Source: Opitutia bacterium
Lineage (GTDB): Bacteria > Verrucomicrobiota > Verrucomicrobiia > Opitutales > UBA953
Reading direction: 5' to 3'
Length of the DNA stretch: 64,000 nucleotides
Assembly: GCA_947377865.1 (NCBI GenBank)
Contig: CANCHK010000001.1
Location: forward strand, 1-64,000
Positions 63,501-64,000 of this stretch are shown here, in pieces. How positions within the stretch are numbered: the stretch's first letter is position 1; the number at the start of each line of letters is the position of its first letter. The notes under the pieces are model-generated. The model was not told the DNA's origin. It saw only the letters and a list, made by a program, of their open reading frames with translations, and did no database searches. A program made the position numbers and the translations under genes.

Positions 63501-64000
63501 TTGTCGTGACGTTGGAAGCGATCGGATTGCTCAGGGTGCGGTCCGCGCCATAAGCGAAGACCTGGCCGTCGTTGAACTTCAGGGTGCCGCTGCCGAAGGC
63601 GGTGTCGCTGCCCGCCCCTAACGTACCCTTGGTCACCTGAGTGTCTGAGGTGTAAGTGTTGTTACCCGTCAGTACCCACGTGGCGCCGCCGTCGACGATG
63701 ACGGTGAGTGCATTATTGCTGCTATCATTGGCCAAGATGGAGTCGATCCGGTTGGCAAAGGTGCTGCTTCCGCGCAGGTAAAGGGACCTGAGTCCAGCCG
63801 CCCCGGTGTTCTGGACATTGGTGAGCACTAAGGCGCCGGTGCCGTTGGCATGGATCTGCGGATTGACGGCGCCGGCGCCGATCTCGATGTAACGGTCGCT
63901 CGTCTCGCCAGGGCCCACATAGTTGAGCACGGATGAGACGAGGGTGACGGCGTTGGCGACTAGGTTTGCGCCGGTGCTCGTGCCGACGCTACTGCCGGCC
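42577..64000 (-). CDS. Giant autotransporter-associated beta-strand repeat protein with PEP-CTERM signal, 5' end beyond the window
   Basis: The frame is open from the right window edge to 42577, about 7140 codons with no internal stop. The track start (MLNYVGPG) is a GTG, and the frame continues upstream as GTSTGANLVANAVTLVSS, so the true N-terminus and signal peptide are outside the window. The protein is almost wholly repeats of the PATR type (GAGTLTLSG, NTYSGGTT and VNAGTL variants), rich in G, S, T, N and A, expected to form a long beta-helix. It ends AVPEPSTYGFGLGALALAAA followed by IRRRKRQEKKA, a PEP-CTERM signal for exosortase-dependent sorting. There is no autotransporter barrel. It is probably a cell-surface or matrix fibre protein. 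The long plus-strand ORFs over it are shadows. Confidence 0.95.
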   Translation of the reverse strand, partial: AGSSVGTSTGANLVANAVTLVSSVLNYVGPGETSDRYIEIGAGAVNPQIHANGTGALVLTNVQNTGAAGLRSLYLRGSSTFANRIDSILANDSSNNALTVIVDGGATWVLTGNNTYTSDTQVTKGTLGAGSDTAFGSGTLKFNDGQVFAYGADRTLSNPIASNVTTTSYNTGFIGDYSLTFTGAWTFGNTTANNTFINNIASGKTLTFSNANAATWNAMQSSRTLTFNGTGATLWNVPSTTTATGFFANITFAGSGSLGVGADQQASNAITNSGTGTLIVNAAQTTIATLTHSGTGITNLGQGMSALATVTLSGSGTLNITAAQPALATFTYAGAATANINAALASLTTLTLSGAGTANLNATQAALTTLTLSGAGTANLNATQAALTSLTLSGAGTANVNATQAALTSLTLTSTTGAGTANLNASLPAVTTLSSTGTIKLGVNNPLTTGASGASVTMNPAVGITSTFNLNGYTQNFNGLTATSAGNSILDANSSTARTVTFGLNDANVSLGNLTVSTPVFGTFTFKNSSTGTLSLTKAGNGTMTVNNGAALEHGGLTTVSAGTLNLQAPLTFKNSANFVVAGGATLNLFNAAGQTWRLSGLDLGAGSGTSTLGMELGSVASSDKFVLNGAATLANTVNFQLRPIGNFGAGTYDLITAASGLSGGTKTMALSAITSQAGQGSTYALSATDTAVTLTVAALSGDAYWKGGVNNNWFGFNGSGSNFTSDSAGLNVISGLPGIANKVIFNAAGIAGPSQAVFVDGPVFSGGLVFNNVFGTPAIASVALNTSASVTTGQFGTLTLAPASSADGIDVQSGAPASVATTASVFLGSDQSWTVADSGTTLTAYGLVQGSYGLTKKGLGTLVLGGVILNPTTGIATTSSTSFTVADATGVLPGMVVMTSAAGLTAGDAVTSVTGNTITINNARSVTATTSIAFGYSRPSAYTGAMVIAAGTVKAGWTSATSQFSSLEVQSGATFSTNGFSTQYFASLTGSGTVNNTHASTATNVQVGMNQASTTFSGVFANGGVGTLGLYKLGSGVLTLDGASGAHIATGGITVYAGSILFDHSASSLASMWSATGSITLYGGSGLTWKASTTTALNATLGAITTSSGANFLTIDPNGSANLPTVAFGAVTATSAGMSLLVTAPVTSVLKLGTDYSAVSGSAPRGKIVFTTGDGNIDFIKNTGVNTASTAFTDYALNPVTTTGSTTLTPWITQNLSLTGNWTVDKMKLQPNGSGQALTIGTGNTLTLTAGGFIFQGSDAFTITGGNIQGNTATNSDLVAHVYGSGVLTLASNISNGQGASVFTKTGTGTLNLTGLINSTGATFVSQGTLNINAAQSITGSLTVLGGILNVNAAIIGNPASTKLDMAATGSGGKTVTNVSANMTLYATTQGSVAGSANAYNQTAGVVTVTPGTGGSQWVAQGYGYGYFNLTGGTYNDSGSGSRFMASSSGNGVSVVNVGIAGAAGNAGTAGFLDNTNGDWLLNYGNASFNVLDGGLIDHTGAANPFGLLINTTVPNVLASLNMAGGEFRTGNQTLRIGNSTTAGNNPGNQVFVNLAKGVFSTGANISTSLPTSGDVVINFAGSGGTLKASNNLTSFLPATVQGATINAVLYGAVDNQTGDNSRGTTAGFRSVAPNFVGGLTVDTAGFDVAFHAPLRAAAGVGITQADMTLNGGIGYIGAPLVRFSTTGMIPGGTPAQGYAIIDPVLAKVTGIVITNPGTYVAGTVPKLDLIGGGGTGASVAFTGLSTTNAAAGLTKVGNGKLTLGASNTYAGGTNITGGTLALGGNEVLADTGAVTVGGGTLDLATFAETVGVVTLDSGTITGTTGTLSSSSDFRLRSGTVSGILTGSSGITKTTAGTVTLSASNTFSGTVSVTEGKLQFSADANLGDASATNIISVNGGTLAYTPASSLTLSTNHAVEFGLGGATIEVADAAGVLTLPSVRASSTGNLTKSGVGKLVLTGSTAWNSGLNAVTVNAGTLQAGFGTSGVSAINVGSAGTLHLVNSAAEVLTLGGTTGALTLASGATLGFELGSTGISDKIVVGTGGTAVTAGTVTINLLTISGFGSGSFELLSAPSGLSGASYGLGTAPSGYNFTITTTDTLVSLDVLAYTPRYWNNAQATGSWATLVPGSNWSTQADGSIDYAATPVATDTVIFSASSLVGGALTSTLDGSYTIEGLQFIGGTSTATTSILLSQGAGSGTLTIAPISTSGGIVVAANAGAVTISAPLITSTSGATSQTWSVDGTGTSSLNVSGNITFTAPVRKTGAGVLTLSGTNTGSGGLTIAAGTLRLGSSTALGSGALTVGALTTFDNSSGSSLTLANNATNWNGAFTFTGTNDLSFGTGAATMGQSLTATVTTASRVLTVGSLTDGAGSYGFTKAGAGTLTITGAVTIDGTLALTAGALNIGTGGTMGDVTAASGTTLTVTGTNTLTSLTGTSATINLSGANTLSGGVTLTGGTLTASGNNPSIGGAVTINSGTASFSGNNGFASASLVTGTLTLSGTNTFATGLAMSGGTLNLNSAGALGGGTLAISGGTLNNSSGSAKVLTGAGIGSVTGSFTFTGSSSLSIGTSSLAVSGNPTITVSANTLTFGGNVTGSSTLTKAGTGILSVGALTHLGGVTVTAGTLTVGSASTYTGATSIQGAGILILTGTNTLTSLTMGALASTGGSKLDLSNASASFNSLTVQTNSATVNTIVIGSGRELNIDGGVVVGVNNTTASTTLLTVSGAGTFSIGAPGNGTNANFQLGAHTTDAYSNAATLTMSGLTTFYANLGLGTFRVGDPTNSSGTATTASKAYLAKTSTIIAADITLDTPNGSVTNYVYLGDTANVFNANNLYLSGVANRANGQLSWDTGVATGTFKLRGLDGADATAATSIAVASGASTTGFASTGLMNLAGHNSDILVTTLSIGGNSGGSGTPGSKTGTFTFDTGTLVATNVNLGTRTGAYQFGNTNTGTLNLMASGGTGTVTISGTLLMGQNTSTAATTNGAAIAALNIGGGTVTIGTVTMGSDSIGGTTTAQTIAPVQATTSISGGTVTISTLNMNTNSSANTGSGNASLATLNITGGTVNVTTLKLAAASNAAATATSILSITNGTLNLGATLAYTKTAGTVNSTLTLDGGTLSMGTSVTQYAIGSSALPVGSGTGALNLQSGTLKNVLQINGGTGFTKSAGAGSDTLIIDGTNSFSGVFTISSGTVQVGAGATSGTLGTVSVTNNAALTFNRSDSATFSNVITGSGTLAQNGTGTITLAGANGYDGTTSVNAGILSISHNTALGSLVAGTTVGANASLELQNTITVGAEALGISGTGSASNGALRNLSGNNSFGGTVTLNGAATIQSDLGTLTLGNATAIAAGTRALTVTGSGDVSVTGAMTGTSASLTKTGNGTLILSGDSSSFDGAIAVNGGTLRVSHASALGSTVGGTTVASGASVEFAGGTTVAAEPISVSGTGFGGAGAIRNLSNTNAMNGTVTLLADALIQSDSGTLSFGGTTAIAAGTRALTFGGASNIAVSGAITGTGASVTKVGPGSLTISGTVNIGSSGAITVSEGTLTKGFTSGDVVGTVNVANAATLSLANGSTVSLASKVFNLADGSTLGLDIGTLGVNDSLALAAGSTLGASVTVNLSALSSIATGNHGYTLMTAVGGLDLASTDWLVGTAPAGLNYQLDAVTSGGTSTLYLTASLYVPRYFRGATGASWNVAGNWAENSAGTTIATAVPSASESLIFSASNTSGPTIATTLDAAFTVDSLTFTSTPSGVTAFSIAPGSGGSLTLSPGNSNNGISVQANAGVVTISAPLIADSTQTWSVVGTGANGSALTVSGATTFNARVFKSGAGVLTLNGAGTGSGGLSLNAGTVNIGNASAFGTGVLKFASGVTFNNTTGAALVNSGGNAQEWNSFTFTGTNAYDLGAGAVTLKSNSSLTVSGSSLTVGGNIDDVSAGYTLTKLGSGELVLNGSNSFGGAGKTITVSAGRLTFGSDAALGDTLNSLTNASSGATTATGLGVTGTFATSRTINLNAAINSIDVLAGATLTLNSAFGFSALSNSLVKNGSGRLTLSAANIGWTGGITFNSGIVRLGITGAAGSGAIAISPSTAAVGTALELAGGSTFSNALSLQGTGNVFFGGIDFGGQLANVSGTNTYAGRITQDYDASIGAVASTTLNLTGGINATANRQLSFNAAGNINLSSPLTYSGTATGFYAINKYGTGTLTISTPQAFALTAAQYFSIREGTVVLNGGTKVSSTTTTPTDPSGSTTINLRGSDTVASLGLKEGLFVVTSAYPSTIPLRAVITSVGTNSFTISSATTGVLGSLSFLSAGTLPAQVSLEVGATLWLDDSNVTLSGTDHISANGRLGASANSDNNFRFRGGELIFSGSNFVNDSILEYIAKPEFRRGASIITLDKNFAGKMTLVFNNAPDNIAPAQSSSPQGASVLFRGDDLFALTNDPGRSNVVFAGGVTLNGANGGIGVPSKGILPWAVIGRSGVTNQPDGFSFATVDNAGSGGTSLSADRIIRDLSPSEYLELPDFGLGVTDKNLLFTSSATTTFSADVAPNSLTIEAGADLSLASGVRLSLASGGVLIRNGSDTTFAGGTLNQPSNLPPLNIWTIGTAQLTITSAMSGGNGVGNAAISFVKAGAGTLVIAPPTSQVKGLAGIGMNSLSGQFVLNQGTVKLGTGIKNAIQAGNQFALISGTLDLNGNTQQLGALFSDQNYATATVSSTVTTTGGIAGLVVNQDNSARDWAGAITGDVRFTKQGANILTLYSAQTYAQDTLVNGGTLTLTDQAALTATTQLTLGFGALILDSANAAKNSNDRLRDATAITLAGGTFTLKGRAQTNTSETIGAVTVSGGASSFVVTVGGTGINSAVLSAASLVRQTGGTLLFSGPNGQAGNTARMTFGSIGGVSTASVGGGLQNNIIGGWAVTSTGDFASYLPGLGVGGLGQIGFQAYSSTVLSNSSTSSQNIKITTAASTVSTDVTVNALATSAVAVGTVSISTGKTLTVGSGGILSNATSGWYIGSSVVGTGTITSGGSELFLYSGGAGSMTIRSVIADGISRVGLVKFGTGTVALSAVNTYTGGTTINEGTLTVNAGSLIPAANDPAKGLVLNNAAFTQIFAGAVASANVVTLNGGAVITYSGDNTQAGLVFNNLGGTTTPTVRTFNTAITGGTASKLTIGSSGIVVTSANVGTTSLIEGRVDFGASMKTVSVGTIDINGSTDVAPLQASLVLQAVVGTAGGISKTGDGVLQFNAQSGFSGQVDVVGGGLKTGYTNAGSRFANLNLGANTSFDLNGYSTSWGSLSGAGDVFSSSGTPTLTVGFDGKSTAFSGRLIRFNDAAYGLLTKVGVGTMTFTTAQDALGSFGAITVSGGSLQYSVAGKALVSSSAENTVFNVQSGAKLALDNVGTNVVNRLGAAIGGTVNILGGTLSLNGNSGANSAESVANLGLATGSGRIELTPDTGRQLTLTVANFAAPSAGSLVISGLAGTAQLVVTNANLVAGQGSSGTANAVRGDVLVASALNGLGDGFLVKAAGTWRALASGDLNFDASTWESQQNAGLSGTASIGVSSSVNTLTIGSASSLSSSLPSAFGSYGVDGAAMTLTLANASALLVKSGTAEFNVALRGSSAQAPQFHVLTGAILNLNSAFGLGSSVGFVKSGGGTMNLNALAGFNGVVTVNDGFLNLASGLDNTISVGESVGAARVSDLQLNGLNAIIDLLGHSQAFGALTSVNSTTGNGGTIANSALSTVTLTSTGGGAFGGSISGNLNFVRSGNNTTTFTDISDYVGETVIRGGTLRLVDAGALSATTAVKVNYGALVWDNFGQNVDPVTVPTRFAQTVPVSLLGGTVRIIGAGSVDTVAAFDTVSLLGGANVLETQPIIGSASSVRVNIGNLARTGAPQTTMLFSGRSTLNSTGTNTLGQISPSGSSLVFLSNLNGSAFGQSSTVATNGIIGGWAVASGDTYAFATYSDTTGVGQMSSFTATSIPTTAASSVASGNYDNSATRTIATGSNVANTWRLSANAHTVTFADGATLTLGAGLVTSGNVAFTLAAAKANNTIAGSGADGNLYLFASQNTTTIQPRITGSTAIVSFGNGTLQLAPQFANNDFSGGTFVNAGTLSLSSRGQVSFALASIAPTTNTITMSDTTGFTAGMVIYNANFPGGTKILTVTPNVSLVVDTTSTNTSLQGTQTISSRDSWAALPTGGALTIGNATVTMSSTQAGQVGAGTSVTINGGGRLLFGNYASRAGADLSQSLTSVSFVNEGGAVNPEFNLGTPTGTGFVSRFILTSANPVTSRNESLSTVPTIGTGSSTLTSLEFSSASPTITVNAGKGVVGLNISAPIGQNVSMTGSLQKSGLGTLALTSSESVFTTGVSLNAGSLMIGANSDGLSLTKGPLGTGTLTIAGGTSLFADNAARTLHNAVVVNGDFTIGGSGNAALTLAGSIGLGSAARTITFATAGLTTTFNGTLTTGLTSGTGLTKAGNGILQLGSSSMLNLGDAGLTVAAGVIKAGTTDNLSANSLLTVASGAGYDLNGNNQRSKSIAGSGFITNSANATSTLTLDIAPSTTLTFDGLLADNNSAAMPLSLLALEKQGNGTLELTRRNTFAGGTTVYSGTLLITGDGAIGPGLVNVYGTLEYAVAGTSTTTKAYTLANTFAGSGDLKFTGDYAVAKIVGDTTNAFGLNVSILAGTLQIGDGGLTGSLEGLTSLTIGTGATLSFNRSNTYEFGGSISSLATNDGLLLQSGTGTTKLTGYNFGFSGDVRVDAGILEAAGTSTLESVRQIVINSSGALNVSVDDAMGFTGLGPDVEIHGGILRFINAAGTDATFGLIHDLTLDGGTIASGNVASSNLNSLLLTGSLNVTDNAVISAKNVGFVNGAPGAPTTVATDVIVSANKTLDFSGTISDDAYSSVSSFNKKGLGTMILRGDNSAMSGSVTVSDGALVVNHENALGTGVVTVSTGGHIYSNQGDFVTPAAIANNITVESGATLGVGAAIGNFSSTSLTLNGGSKIEFKIYDAGLAAGIGFDNFDFGAVNFSGANPSSRITIMIKSIDLAGGFANALNLAKPLPGGHVDFAIGTYSSAYVGNISDLFTFDTSQFRYTGGDSSSAGLWSIDFNAGAITLSTFTTAVPEPSTYGFGLGALALAAAAIRRRKRQEKKA
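62761..63190 (-). repeat. 60-bp tandem repeat array inside the giant gene
   Basis: About seven consecutive 60-bp units encode 20-residue repeats of the form LTLSGAGTANLNATQAALTT. The two units at 62821-62940 differ from each other at about two positions, the unit at 62761 at a few more, and later ones (to 63190) diverge progressively. Near-identity at the DNA level indicates recent duplication, unlike the older divergent repeats in the rest of the gene. Confidence 0.88.

Overview
The window is a GC-rich bacterial chromosome segment, most likely from the phylum Verrucomicrobiota (probably class Opitutae). The evidence is the combination of paired PSCyt1/DUF1549/DUF1553 and DUF1501 genes (typical of the Planctomycetes-Verrucomicrobia group), a giant autotransporter-associated beta-strand repeat protein ending in a PEP-CTERM signal, a BatA/MoxR/DUF58 operon, and many small secreted Ala/Lys-rich proteins. 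The assignment is inferred from gene content; no rRNA is present, and I saw no tRNA or CRISPR array.

Layout. 1-8276 (minus strand): a tightly packed Bat-type operon of a VWA membrane protein, a short helical membrane protein, a proline-rich repeat protein, a 1178-aa exported/membrane protein with a BatD-like C-terminal half, MoxR ATPase, DUF58 protein and a membrane protein cut by the window start. 8446-12822 (minus): exported alpha/beta hydrolase, RluA-type pseudouridine synthase overlapping a TonB-like protein, an exported protein of unknown function and Maf. 12936-19137 (plus): PL10-type pectate lyase coupled to a small membrane protein, then a PSD1-type cytochrome/DUF1549/DUF1553 protein coupled to a Tat-exported DUF1501 protein. 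19618-20769 (minus): a PLP aminotransferase. 20932-25957 (plus): a second PSD1/DUF1501 pair with rearranged domains. 26307-29285 (minus): hemF-hemE-hemH, the late haem pathway. 29433-32799 (plus): a YugP-like protein that has lost its metal-binding motif, a membrane protein with a SRPBCC domain, and two small membrane-anchored helical proteins. 32792-33550 (minus): N-formylglutamate amidohydrolase-like. 33686-36701 (plus): four small secreted Lys/Ala-rich proteins, related to each other and probably to the two just before. 37091-42079 (plus): a secreted FAD-dependent oxidoreductase followed 3 bp later by a NosR-like membrane flavoprotein fused to ApbE flavin transferase. 42577 to the right edge (minus): one open reading frame of about 7140 codons, still open at the window end.

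The most unusual material is (1) the giant PEP-CTERM repeat protein with nested repeat orders; (2) the 31.6-36.7 kb cluster of small related secreted helical proteins; (3) the spacers between transcription units, built from a shared vocabulary of dispersed words arranged as large hyphenated palindromes, together with GTAGGG-headed hairpins that look like REP/REPIN elements with variable but self-complementary stems; (4) domain insertions in the two PSD1 proteins; and (5) the NosR-like/ApbE fusion. Starts were moved downstream of the ORF-track start wherever a signal peptide, an ATGA overlap or the end of the neighbouring gene pointed to a better one.
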